Positions 37,101 to 47,594 of a DNA stretch of 64,000 bases are shown here, piece after piece. Location: assembly GCA_037389465.1 (NCBI GenBank), contig JAZARR010000214.1:3162001-3226000 (forward strand). The letters are read 5' to 3'. The notes beneath the pieces were generated by a model. It was not told where the DNA came from, made no database searches, and saw only the letters and a program-made list of their open reading frames with translations. This stretch comes from Baylisascaris procyonis (lineage: Eukaryota; Nematoda; Chromadorea; Rhabditida; Ascarididae). Numbering within the stretch: the first letter of the stretch is position 1; each line of letters starts with the position of its first letter. The translations under genes were made by a program, and so were the position numbers.

Positions 37101-39771
37101 GCGTTTGAGTTTTCAGTCACATTGAGATAATGAGCATCCTGCAGGAATCCAAAGGAGACGAACTAGTACAGGCTTACTCGAGAAGTGGGCGAAGTAAAGC
37201 GCAAATAATGTAGTCAGTAGAAATATATCTATCTAATAGAATGGTCGCAGAAGAAGAGAAGCAATTGCATTTAGTTTTTTGGCATGTTTGAAATGTGGTC
37301 GTGGAATGTGAGGTTGTCACTGCTCGTAGTGCTTAGATCTTTAACAAATCTGGAAGCTGCAAGTGCACAGCCATTAGTTAGAAGGGAGTTTCCAAGGATG
37401 GTTCGCCCAAACTTTCAGCATTAGTTTGTACCATTTAAGAAAATTGGTAGCCTGATGCTCGAGCATTCATCAATGAGATTTCACCCCTCCCCCCCCCCGC
37501 GTTGTTGCGCTGTAGTAAATTTTTCGGTTTTTTGCTAAAAAAAAACCGTTATTACGGAGACTATCTTTTAAAAAAATGCTCATATAGGGACCCAACTACT
37601 TTTACGGTGAAATTTTCCTCTTTGATTATTTAGTCCATGGTTATATCTCTGCCACTAGTGTCTTCTCTACAAGTCACAAAACACATTTTAACAGTCGTAA
37701 TTGAATAGCTGAAGGAAAAAGTTTTATTTTTCGACCACACTTGACAGATTTCAGCGGTATCCAAATTCTTTTCTAGTATAAGACGTTTTATCGCACTAAG
37801 ACTCTTCGTTGATACGTAACGTTCACAAGATCAATGAGAGCAAGCAAGCAAAATCCTAATCTCCATCCTACACATTCACTGCGAGCAGTCTCCCCCACTT
37901 TGTTGGTTGTTTTGTCTTCGCAATCTCTTTCCCACAACACACCTCTCATCTGTCCCGTTCTTTTATTAGATAGTGATGTCGTCGTTGTTTGTATTCTTTT
38001 TGAAATTCCCGTGGCGCCAGACCCTTGTGAATTTTTGCATGCAATAGAGCAACCTGGTGAAAAATTTATCTAAGCGTTTTATCACCTTCTAAGCGTCTTA
38101 TTTCAGCGGCTTTAAAGCATTTGGTTAGTCTTTTTCGCTGCAGTGAGGCTAATGAAGAAATACTTTGTCATTGTTGTTTTCAGGACACCATTCTCTTTGC
38201 ACAGTGCTTTTGCCACAGACGTATCCATCCCTCTTCATTGCTGCATACTCGATAAGTTCTTCAGAAGGTTGACTATAACAAGACTGCGCCGTTTCCTTTT
38301 TATTCAGCTCAACCACTTGGGAACTCTTTACTTGCTTATATGAAGGCTAGTTGACTCGCATCTTTTCTGGATGCTCAGCTGCAGTTTCCCCGGTCTTTGA
38401 AAGGCAATAGATGGTTTTCTATTTGCGAACCAGATCTACTTCTGTTAGAGCAGCCAAGAAAGAAACCCCATAATTTCGTTTTGCTCTATTCAGCTGAAGT
38501 TTCGGCTTGAATTTCTTAAAAAGGAGCATTGTTGGCATAGAGGAAAGCGAATAGGAATGTTCGTCAACAGAACAAACAAATGGTTCAGTAAGAGAAGAAC
38601 TGCAGTTTTATGTGAATTTTACATAAAATTAGCATTTGACATAATATGCCATGGAACGTAAAATCCTCGGAGCAGAGTTTATTCTGCGGCAAAAAGTATT
38701 TCTATAAACATCACTTGTCACGTCTTTCACGTTAGTGGTAGCAGGCAAGTGCAGATTTCCAGTCATGAAAAACAATGTAAAAAAAAAAAAACAAATTAAA
38801 AAGCTAAGGTGGCCGGCTATGAGGAACTGTGAAACTTAAAATTTCTTTTGCCTACTGCTACAGCAAGAAAAAATTATCAGCTCTTTGATAACTGGAACAA
38901 CAAAAACATATACTGTAATTCTAGTAAAGAAAATAATAAAGCAAATATACATAAGTAATGTGGCAATATGCGGTAATGAATTTAAAAAAAAAAAAATAAT
39001 GAAAAGAGCAATGCAGATGCGGAAACCATTTTTCATTGAAGAAAACCGTTAAATGCTCACATCGATCAAAGGGGCACATAAAGGATTAACTATGACAGAA
39101 ACATTTCAAATATGTCACCGCGATCTGAAAATAAATGTTACGTTGAATTCGAAAATTTCGATCGGCTTCTCATCGAAGGGCATCAGGCAATAAACGACAA
39201 TAAATGACGCTCATTTGCAACCGGAAAAAACCGGAAGAAACAAAGCTATATTTTAGCCGACAAAAAATGGCTGAAATCCAGTTGTTTTGTTATTATCACC
39301 AATCTGCGCCTATATTCACTGGACGCCTGGATTTCCCGATCACCGAGGTGCGACGTGTGTAGAGTGATTTTCTTCGGGGTACCCCATTCAAGGAACAGCT
39401 GGATCTTATCTCTCTTCCCCTATCAAGTAACTGATTAAGGTAAGACGTCCAGAGGCCTGTTTTCCGGATTCCCTTTCTTCTCTTCCTCTTCTCCTTCTTC
39501 ATTTGAAATGAAGATTTCGTAGTCATCACCATTCTGCATATTATATCATAGTGAAAGCACAGAAGAGCTTAGGATAGAGCAAGAAACTGGCCTTGAAACG
39601 AAGCGCACCAATCGGCGGTTTCGCATACGGGATACCCAGGAAAGCATTCACAAATCGACCAGCGCCATCGGAAATATCGAACTTCTTGCCACGAATTTTA
39701 CCGTAATTCGTGTCAAAAACATCCGACGGCACAGAACGGTGAGCAGGAAAATGTGAAAAAAGTGAACCCAT
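24945..39771 (-). CDS. Type-B carboxylesterase (cholinesterase/carboxylesterase family), complete
   Basis: Ten minus-strand exons give 565 aa, the usual length for the family: 39592-39771, 35836-36006, 35261-35349, 34363-34607, 33709-33834, 33259-33492, 31519-31685, 30531-30675, 29386-29515, 24945-25155. All phases agree. Landmarks in order: NAFLGIPYAKPPIGALRF (substrate-pocket start), SEDCLYLNVFAP, the oxyanion loop WIHGGAF, YRLGLFGF, nucleophile Ser212 in GQSAGG, acid Glu344 in VTEYEALLF, and His456 in GATHCVELPYLFG. The family hydrolyses carboxylic esters; the natural substrate cannot be told. There is no signal peptide and no C-terminal anchor. The start MGSLFSHFP has Gly2 and Ser6, matching an N-myristoylation site, so a membrane-attached cytosolic enzyme is likely (inference). 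Oddities are a GC donor after exon 1 and Ala instead of the usual Gly after the catalytic Glu. Introns reach about 4.2 kb and contain further coding exons. Confidence 0.92.
25156..29385. other. Large last intron of the esterase
   Basis: 4.2 kb. A minus frame at 27482-27877 is open for 131 codons and has a possible acceptor in the middle (ggattcag at about 27715), but two frames compete and no domain is visible. Confidence 0.3.
29386..29515 (-). CDS. Carboxylesterase exon 9, catalytic histidine
   Basis: 130 nt, phase 1 to 2. Acceptor cttttggttttag, donor TACGG|GTATAT. Starts GATHCVELPYLFGKG and ends with FTTLFTNCAKYG, family hallmarks. Confidence 0.93.
29939..30093 (-). CDS. Unassigned terminal coding exon inside esterase intron 8
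   Basis: Acceptor catacatttcaag, then 51 full codons after two split-codon bases (phase 1) to a TGA. The peptide holds ETRAEQLQPYIDYIDRDNEE and ends AVNLSENN, soluble and helical. Its entry phase equals the exit phase of esterase exon 8 (and of the 31767-31880 exon). It could be an alternative end of the esterase without the catalytic His, or the end of a nested gene. Confidence 0.4.
30531..30675 (-). CDS. Carboxylesterase exon 8
   Basis: 145 nt, phase 0 to 1. Acceptor aaatatttcag, donor TCCATG|GTGGGC. Contains AGHTVYLYNFKYFTSSGLG. Confidence 0.92.
31519..31685 (-). CDS. Carboxylesterase exon 7
   Basis: 167 nt, phase 1 to 0. Acceptor cctcatctgcag, donor ATGAGG|GTACGT. Contains APKLRKQAREIYVGSNTSQE, a helical cap segment. 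Confidence 0.9.
31767..31880 (-). CDS. Unassigned coding exon inside esterase intron 6
   Basis: Acceptor aatgtacttcaag, donor CTCAGG|GTGAGT (strong). 114 nt, phase 1 to 1. The peptide includes NGDMKGSPDEEQKENNSVCQ. It would fit in frame between esterase exons 6 and 7 as a cassette, or lead in phase into the 29939-30093 exon. An ATG lies 11 nt inside the exon. Confidence 0.4.
32192..32336 (-). CDS. Unassigned coding exon inside esterase intron 6
   Basis: Acceptor tcgttttcaag, donor TTTATC|GTAAGT (strong). 145 nt, phase 2 to 0. The peptide includes INLEIREHLNVCEKLEVFDM and DFHEFMLPLKY. It does not fit esterase phases, so it suggests a nested minus-strand gene or chance. Confidence 0.3.
33259..33492 (-). 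CDS. Carboxylesterase exon 6, catalytic acid
   Basis: 234 nt, phase 1 to 1. Acceptor attctttgag, donor CTATTTG|GTCAGC. Contains VPVVDGDFIPEPIEELRRK and VWMIGVTEYEALLF with the catalytic Glu. Confidence 0.9.
33709..33834 (-). CDS. Carboxylesterase exon 5
   Basis: 126 nt, phase 1 to 1. Acceptor acctattcag, donor GGAAG|GTAATG. Starts DLFNKVIPMSGNASCSWAV. Confidence 0.92.
34363..34607 (-). CDS. Carboxylesterase exon 4, catalytic serine
   Basis: 245 nt, phase 2 to 1. Acceptor tagcttgcag, donor CCAGAG|GTGAGT. Contains GLRDQTAALRWVKENISFFG and the nucleophile motif VFGQSAGG. Confidence 0.95.
35261..35349 (-). CDS. Carboxylesterase exon 3, oxyanion hole
   Basis: 89 nt, phase 0 to 2. Acceptor agtgatttgag; AG three bases later is also possible and would drop one Glu. 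Donor TGCAA|GTGAGG. Encodes ATLVWIHGGAFVIHSSANYG. Confidence 0.9.
35836..36006 (-). CDS. Carboxylesterase exon 2
   Basis: 57 codons, phase 0 to 0. Acceptor gattttcttcag, donor GACCAG|GTTTCA. Carries KSEDCLYLNVFAPDWE. Confidence 0.92.
36007..39591. other. First intron of the esterase
   Basis: 3.6 kb, no supported exon. Contains a G-quadruplex motif at 36664-36691, a C run at about 37487-37497 and A runs at 38779-38790 and 38983-38994. Confidence 0.5.
36664..36691 (+). repeat. G-quadruplex motif
   Basis: GGGG-ATA-GGGG-C-GGGG-T followed by at least ten further G on the plus strand. It is in the template strand of the esterase, in intron 1. Confidence 0.8.
39592..39771 (-). CDS. Carboxylesterase exon 1 (start codon)
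   Basis: ATG at 39771, chosen because an acceptor (aaatttgcag) lies only 20 nt upstream and the family rarely has a longer N-terminus. 60 codons. The end RFK joins MAQPPKKW of exon 2 exactly as in related esterases, which fixes the donor at AAG|GCCAGT, a GC donor. Confidence 0.85.
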
Positions 39772-39790
39772 GAGAGAGGAAGCTAAGAAA

Positions 39791-39794
39791 CCTG
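39791..39794 (-). other. Candidate spliced-leader acceptor
   Basis: gaaatttgcag| lies 20 nt before the esterase ATG, a spacing typical of nematode trans-splicing. An upstream cis-spliced 5' exon is the alternative. Confidence 0.45.
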
Positions 39795-40878
39795 CAAATT
39801 TCGATAATAGATGACTGGCACCACAGGATCTCAAAACATGCGGTATCAATTTGTTTCATAAATCGGAAACAAGTGCAATACAGGTCAAGCTCATATTATT
39901 AATGTATCGCACAAATAGCCACATCACAAAATATTTAGAATCATACAAGCAGTTCGGTTTAATTCTTCAAGCATTAATGAATCACGCTCACATTTACGTT
40001 ATTAATTGAAGTGAATGTGAAAATTACCATCTTTATACGATGAACGCAGGATGCCTATGAACAAATAAAAATACATGCATTTTATTTGTTAAATTGGCAA
40101 TCATTCAGCACCCGCAAGAAAGCAACCTAATTTTAAGCAGAATATAATGAATGCATAGTAAGATGGAAGAAAAATTATTCTAGCACCTCTTTTCTTCTTA
40201 ATAATTAACGTAAAATTTTTTAAGGAAATTGGCGCATGCTCACCGATGAAGAGTGGCAGTTATGATTGACAACTTTTGAAGTGCCTTCAATCATAAGCAA
40301 TAATATTTCCCATAAACATCTATACGGCAATAAAAAATTGAATATCTTATTTTCACATCATAAATTTGTTTATCGAAATAAATAGACATAAAATTCAACG
40401 ATTGATAAATTTTTAGGCCATTGAAGAGAATAGTCAATTTCTGCTCAACTGAGTGAAGAAATATGTTTGTTATGAATATAGAATACAGCAATGGCTCTGC
40501 TACGGAATTAAATAGAAGCGTTCGTTAAACAGACGAGTAAGAAAAAATGAGCATCGCAACAACGCAAACTTTCAGAAGGAGGAGCACTGAGATGAGAACG
40601 TCGATATATCACTAAACGACCGCCGATGATGGTTGCGCAGACATAACAACGAAGCGAGGCTCTCACTAGATACTTGTCTCGGCGTCTCTGCAGCATGAAA
40701 TCGATTCACAAATTTTGGCCTTTTTTGCCCTATGGCAGCAGGCTATTAATATGGGTGCAGTGTTATATCTTGGGGGCCCTAAACAATTTGCAACCCAAAA
40801 ATAATTATACGTCGAAATGATATGCCGGTTGAAGCGAGTTTTTGTTGTTAAGATTCACTCAGTTTGAATGAGGGGGAG

Positions 40879-40909
40879 ACGCCAGCAAAAAGTTGGGTAT
40901 TGCTGGCGT
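40879..40909. repeat. Perfect hairpin
   Basis: acgccagcaa (40879-40888) and ttgctggcgt (40900-40909) pair perfectly around an 11-nt loop. Confidence 0.85.
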
Positions 40910-41193
40910 TGAAATCATTACGGGGACGTGATCGGCAACGGGGGTTCCGACAGGACAGTGCCTTTAAATAATAACCGATTGTAACTAACAGCGCAGTGAT
41001 CAGTAATTGCAGGCAGATCTCTCGTCCATCCTTTAAGAAGTGCACTTGCAAATGCGTAATTCTTTTTATTGCATCAACAGAAGGGAAAGAGCGAAAAGGT
41101 GTAGCGAGCCGGAATTACAAGATGAGTTGGCCACAACGTACACAAGACCACACGGAGAGGAACATTATATGCAAATATAAATATAAATAGTGA

Positions 41194-41197
41194 CAAA

Positions 41198-41240
<43 letters not shown>

Positions 41241-41249
41241 ACAAATGAA

Positions 41250-41300
<51 letters not shown>

Positions 41301-41302
41301 AT
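41194..41302. repeat. (AAAT)n microsatellite
   Basis: About 109 bp of AAAT repeats with one short interruption near 41240. The long minus-strand frames of the FIYL type here come only from the repeat. Confidence 0.95.
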
Positions 41303-43687
41303 GTATATAGATACAAATACAAATATGAACATAAATAAATAAGCAGACATATACATACTCGTATGGCATTACAGGAGTAGATTTTCGCCAAACAAGATGG
41401 CCCAGAAATAGCGGTGTGCTATACATGGAAATGTGGCCCGGCGAATTTTGAATCTTTTTGGAAAATTCTAAAAAAATTCAAAGAAATTTCAGTCGAAGAA
41501 AGCCGTCTTCATTCAAAGCTACAATTAACACTAATCAGCGCAGTGTCGCAGATGCACTTTTTCAGCCCTAAAATTTGGGATTTTCTTTCTGATTCGCTGA
41601 ACCGCTACGTCCGCAGCAAGGTGCATCCTAAACAGTACCACTTTCTTCAGAACAGGCCACAGCAATCTTGATTATTCTGGTGTCTGGCGGTTTTGTAAAG
41701 GAGTCCTCAGTCCATTGTCTGACAACTTCGCCAAAGTTCTCATATATAATAATGGTAAAGATCCGCCATCCGAGCGCGCCTTTCGCGAAGGAGGCCCGAG
41801 ATAGTTGTATGGCGTTTCCGGAGCAGAGGTTTTTTCCACGAACCACTTTGCAATTTTTATCACCTTTTAAGATGAAATGAACTTTAGGAATACAAATTTA
41901 ACTCATTTAATTGTATTTCTAAAATAGATATATAAGTCGACGTCATCCATATCAATGTGGTCTACTTGGTTTATTCGTCCAATGATGCAATTACTGAAAT
42001 ATACCTAATAATTCGCTGTGATAAAACAGGATTTGAAGGCTCTGAGGCCAATCATTTTTAGGAGCATTTAAGGCGTTAGCAAAATCAGCCAAAGTTATAG
42101 CTGAGGGCGAAAAAACTTTCCTTTGCTGCTGCACAAGGATTGCAGTTATTGTAGTTGTTGTGCTATTAACTTGCCTTCCTGCTTTTTTATAGCTTTATTA
42201 TGTAAAAAAAGAATTAGCGAGCAAAAGAGAGATTTCCTCCTTTCAATTAATTTACAACATGCTTAAGTAGTTGCTGATTAAAGCGTCTTTGAAAAATACT
42301 GAATAGAACCAGCTCGATTCTTAATTTCATACTGACTTAATGATCGCGTAAGACACAAACATCACAGCATGTTCTGCTAAATACCTGCATTCCTTGAAAA
42401 TAGAATGATTGACTTGTGAAACAATCTGTATGGAAACGTTACCCACCCTGAAACTGCTGCTGCTTACAGAAGAATATTATCAGATAGTAGAGCCGATTTA
42501 ACAGTCTGTTGTGAGGTGTTGTATATTCAATGATGTGTTATTGAGACGTAATTAATATTTAAGTAGGCTTAAGTAAGCTTCGTTAAAAGAAGAAAGCAAA
42601 CTGATTGAATTACGGCTGGCACAAACATGGCGTAGAAGTGTTGAAGGTCCAATTGAAAAGCAGTCTGCTAACTCAGTGGCAGTTGCATTCAGCTAGCACT
42701 GTTTTATTATCACTTAAAAATTCCCTTGTTCTGTGAAAGTACTGGGTGTTGACTGTGGCGCTGAAATGTGGTATAGGCTGTATTGTGTTCAGAGCAGTGT
42801 GTATCAAATACTAGTTCGTTGCTTCATTGTTTCAAGCAATGAAAAGATAAGGACGATGAATATTACTTAGAAAATATGGTGATCAGCTGTGAAACGTCTT
42901 CAAAAGCCTGATCCAAGTGGCGGAAGAACTAAAGAAATGCACAAAACCGCTGAATTGCATATAACGTAAAGATAGCCGTATAGCCAAGTTTCTGTTGGAC
43001 GAGACTTTTCGCCAAATGAACAATTGCGGAACGAATCGACAACCGCAGAAAAATACAGCAACCTATAACAAAATCTAGCAGCGATATTATTTGCTGGTCA
43101 TCCTACAGTAGGCGTAATCCGTATAACAGCCGTTCCTTGTTTGTTGAGATCAACGATTCTATGTGGAGGTGATTAAATTATTAGCGGACTTCTCTGGATA
43201 TTTGATGTATGGCGCATGTTCTTCACCAGCCAGCGCCGAATTTCTTTACGAGCCGCAACCCGATAATACAACAGTCATAAACTTTTGCGATTTATATTTC
43301 AGATACAAAGGGCGCTTAACACTGAAATGCAGCAGCAATGTTATATAAAAGTACTTTATACTACAGAAAAGTCCCCGTTTTTTGCTTCGATTGTGAGTGA
43401 AGATGGTAGAGTCTCAAAAGCTCTTTAAAGAATATGCTCAGCCTTCGATCGTCAAATTTCATTCCATCATGTGAATGTGGATCGAGATGTATCCGCAACG
43501 ATTCGATTAACGCAGCAAAATATCATAGAGTTTTGATCTTTCGACTCACATTATGATTCACTAGGATGTCGTTTATATGCTCACAGATGATTGCTTCAAA
43601 TCGAGAATGATAGGTGCGGTATGCTGGCGGGCAATTAACACAGGTGAAAGTTACAGTGGAGTGCTGTACAAATGGGCCAGACACTTG

Positions 43688-43759
43688 GCCCAAGTAGTAT
43701 AGTGGTTAGTACTCCACGTTGTGGCCGTGGCGACACAGGTTCGATTCCTGTCTTGGGCA
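43688..43759 (+). tRNA. tRNA-His (anticodon GTG)
   Basis: A 72-nt clover-leaf. The acceptor stem GCCCAAG/CTTGGGC has discriminator A. The D stem is GTAT/GTAC, the anticodon stem CCACG/CGTGG with loop TTGTGGC giving GTG, and the T stem ACAGG/CCTGT with loop TTCGATT. All stems pair. No intron. TTTT at 43776-43779 can stop RNA polymerase III. The extra 5' G of mature tRNA-His is added after transcription. Confidence 0.97.
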
Positions 43760-43775
43760 CAACGCCGAAAGGTTG

Positions 43776-43779
43776 AGTT
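43776..43779 (+). terminator. Pol III terminator of tRNA-His
   Basis: Run of four T, 17 nt after the tRNA 3' end. Confidence 0.7.
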
Positions 43780-46700
43780 TTCCTTCATGACAAGACATAT
43801 TAGTGAATCATTCCCATGTGATCGCAGCATGGGAGCCAGCTACAGGACTGGGGATTTAATTGATTTCCTAGGATTCTTTCTCGGCTCAGCTTCCTAAACA
43901 CGTAGATATTCAGTCCGGATTGAGCAAACACTTTCTTACCCGTTCCCAAAAGACCCAGCTTGCCAACGAACGCCGAGGTGGAGAGATGAATTATTAAGCG
44001 AGCCAAAATTCCTCAGGTAATGATTTCGTTGCTGTTATCGGTTATGGTCTAGATGGTGTGGTTTCTCTGTTTCTGTTCTCTTCATTGCGTCTATGCTGCA
44101 AGCCCACCGTTGGAGGAAGTTCGGTTGAAAATGTGGTACTCGACGGCTTATGATATTAAAATGATAATGATATTAAAGCGTAAAGTTCACTCTTTGAACT
44201 TATTTTCGAAAGGATACTTATTTCGATTTATGCGGCATAAATTTAAACAAGAAATCTTCTCAGTTCTTCCAGGACGGTGTTGTTATTGTCTGCGATATGA
44301 TCAGTTCAATAACAAAGATCGCTGCGTTAATTTGTTTTACGGGTGTCTCATAATGTCGTCGAAATCGGGTAGATGAAAAAATATCGCCCGGGTAGATGAG
44401 AGAATATTACCGTTGTAGGTGAAAGAATATTGCATGTTCGTTACTTTGAAGGTATCAAAGCAAGGTTCACTGGAGTACCGCAGTGGCGGACGCAGAAAGA
44501 AAGATTTGGGTAGGGTTTTCGAACGAATGTTCCACGCTTTCTCGAAAATTTTGAGCTGGTTGCCGATGATGCTCTCGCTCCCACTGCTTTCGCCAACTCA
44601 GGGATTACAAAAACCCTCGTTTTCAGTTCCCCACTTCATGGGCTTGATTGTTTCATCGCTGTTAATAGTGCTTATCTCAGATGCTGCACTGTTATTTCAA
44701 TTCGCACTAAGTTTTAACAAATTTTGTTTTTGCTTCATGCCTACCATACAGCTGGATCCGAATTTAAAGTATTCAGACTATGTATTCGTCGCTAACACAA
44801 AAAAAGCGGAGAAGAGCTTTGCATAAGCGGGGTTTGTTTCTGAAATTTTGTATTTCTATTGGAATTTCATTTCTTGTTGGAAATTTATTGCAGTGGAAAC
44901 ATGACATAAACTGGCGAAGAAAACACTTCTTAAAACTTCTAAATCCTGCCATATGCGTTGCATGATTTTTAAAATTAAAAATACCATTTCTAAAATGGAA
45001 ATATAGAGGCCACCAACTTGTATGATCGTTTTATTTGATGATTTGAGAAATACCTGGGTGTGCAGTTTGATGCTTTTTATAGGAAGCTAAAATGCCGCAG
45101 ACGATTTTTTTATAACGAGGAATCATAAAGATGTGGTGATGTGTTTATTTACCTCAAACATGGTCAAAATTTTCAGAGAAGTTGATTGCAGATAGCGTGA
45201 GATTTTATGTACTTCCGTGTAAATTTCAATAAATTCAACAGATTCACGATGAAATTGTAGATCTATTAATATAAGTATTAAACGCGGTAACTGGTGATAA
45301 AACGCAGTAACTACATAAATTTATATATAAGCTTTTTTGCTATTAAAAGATGCAGATCATATCACTCTCCCAAATATTTTGTCGCCAAACTATTCAAATG
45401 TTTTTTGAGTATAATTTTATTATTTTTGGCTAATGTCTTTTCTTTCATTCTTTAAGAAAAAAGCTTTAATTCCAGGATATTTCTGCTTCATCATATTTTT
45501 TTAAATAGGATCATATCTTTTCAAACAGAACCATATCCCTTTTCTGAACAATATACTTGAATCATAACCACTAAATATTTTTCACGCTGTAATGGCTGAT
45601 CAATTTTCATATTGAATCAATGATCTATTGTTGCGATAAACTCTGCAATTACTACTTTAATTGGATGCACGAGCATCTAAACAACCTGATTGATATTTGA
45701 ATGAGTAATCTTACTTTATTCATCAATAAACTATAGGGAATATGTAGATGAACATATAAATTCGAGCATTTATAACTGCAAGTTCATAGCTATGAGTCTG
45801 TTAAGGTAAAAAAATGTTATGGATTTCTTACAGGAGAGAATGAAAAGTGAAGTTAGTGTTGAATTTCAAAAATTCGACTATCAAATACCCAAAGAAATAA
45901 TCGAAGAAGCGCCTATAAATTCAGTATTGAGTTTGAAGATGTGAGATCTTCAAAATCACAAAATGATTCACGAATTCTTCCAAAAAAATTTCGTCACTAA
46001 TCGTTCCCATCACGTACTGCACGAAAATTGTTCATTAGGCAACATATGGACGGATTTTGTATTTTCCTGATGAAAAAATTCATTTGCAATTTTCGAGCAT
46101 TCCGATGATGAATTAATCTTGCGATGCTATTCATGTCCCTAGAATTAAATCGCTGTTGTTCTGCATATGTTTTTTTTTTCGTTGAAAGTCATGACTGGAA
46201 TTTATGAACACATCACGATTTCCGTGCTATATGAAACAGGCAACGAAATTTCATTAAGTATTGGCTAGTTCATCACTTAATAAATTCACTGAGAGAAGTG
46301 AAATGGGTGCAGAGGAATGTCGCTCAGAAGGCTTATTGATGTTAGGTCGACATGAATAATTGTAACCGCAGCTAAGGTAACTTTAGAAACTTAAATGGAC
46401 AAACACCACAACTGCGACACCAACGTTGGTCTTCTGTTACAGAAACAAATGTTCTTTTAATATGTCGCGAGCAACAAGCTTTATTCAAAAATGAAAGCTC
46501 GTAGCAATATAAATTACAAAGTTGGAGCAAAGAAAGTACATAATAAAATTCATTAACTCAAAGAAACTGTCATATATATCTCACTCTTTGTAAAGAGTTT
46601 TGCCAATATGAAGCTTCAATGAGTGCGCAAGCTTTCGTATAAAAAGGGACCCAAAGCATTCCTCGTTCGCCCACGTTACTACCGAAAAAAACCTCCAGTG

Positions 46701-47405
46701 CTGCATTTAAAACTTGATTATTTCGTCGATGTACTTGTATTTTAGTGTTGTTCCAGATAGACCTTCAAGCGGTTCCTTCAACAAGATGACTTTTAAAGAT
46801 TCTTTCGAAAATCGAGATACAATGAAAATCTTGGATAATTAAAATTTCGAGTCGGCCTTTCAATTTCAATTCTGAATCTGAAAAAAATTTTTGATTTTTT
46901 TAATTTTTGAAGATCTAAACGTTCTACTATGCTAATATCTGCTGAGAGATTAATGGAGATAAAATTAAATGGCGAAATAAAAAGGTCATGAGAAAATGAT
47001 TTTAGAGTGAAAACGGAATGCACCCAGAGTTTTATGCCTTATTTTGTTGCATTTGAAAGGTATTCCAATTGAAATATATGAAAAAAAAAGCTCACAACAC
47101 ATCACAGAGCTGGGCAGTATAAGCGATTTGTTGCAAACATAGAAATTAGCATATAGTAGTACTTATTCAAGGAACAGAATAGAAAAAAAAAGAATAAAAT
47201 AAAAAGGTTCTCGAATGCTCATATCAGCGATAATGCTGAACGCGTATTTAATAATGCCATTTTGCAATAGGCACACAGCAAATAATCTCAACGTTACATT
47301 TACTAGATTTTTATAGATATTCTTACTGTCGATTAAATATTATGTATCAAGAAGCCCCAATGTGCCAATGATTGCAATAACTATATGTGGTAGTTTGTAC
47401 TTTGA
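43780..47405. other. Intergenic, unresolved open stretches
   Basis: 43800-44110 and 44419-44826 are open on both strands with several competing readings, including a plus frame starting MVWFLCFCSLHCVYA that resembles a signal peptide. None chains with a second exon. cagtggcggacgcag at 44481-44495 resembles a transposon end. 45-47.3 kb is AT-rich without supported genes. Confidence 0.25.
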
Positions 47406-47594
47406 TCATAAGCGTTTCATTAAGTCACACAATAAAAATGTCGTTAAGCTAAATAATGCATATGCACTAAATAAGGGAATTTCGGCTGAACTTGTCGTCA
47501 TTCGTTGGCGCTCTTCCAACGCTTTCATTTGTTCGCTTCCTTTTGCCGCATCTTTGGCCATGTTTTGATAAGAGGTCTGCAAGAGTTCGCTTAA
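47406..47594 (-). CDS. Coiled-coil exon 3, terminal
   Basis: 63 codons including TGA. Helix with KGSEQMKALEERQRMTTSSA, then the possible membrane anchor. Confidence 0.5.
   Translation of the reverse strand, partial: LSELLQTSYQNMAKDAAKGSEQMKALEERQRMTTSSAEIPLFSAYALFSLTTFLLCDLMKRL

Larger units (their letters stand above)
39792..43687. other. Region upstream of the esterase, no gene supported
   Basis: Contains a hairpin at 40879-40909, an (AAAT)n tetranucleotide tract at 41194-41302 and a block open on both strands at 41628-41880 that looks like a degenerate repeat. The esterase promoter is probably within it but could not be located. Confidence 0.35.

Noticed and set aside
41074..41426. Three overlapping long minus-strand frames rich in FIYL repeats
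   Set aside because: They are only the translation of the AAAT microsatellite.
43800..44376. Signal-like plus frame MVWFLCFCSLHCVYA and a minus frame ending KNPRKSIKSPVL
   Set aside because: Several frames compete on both strands and none links to a second exon.
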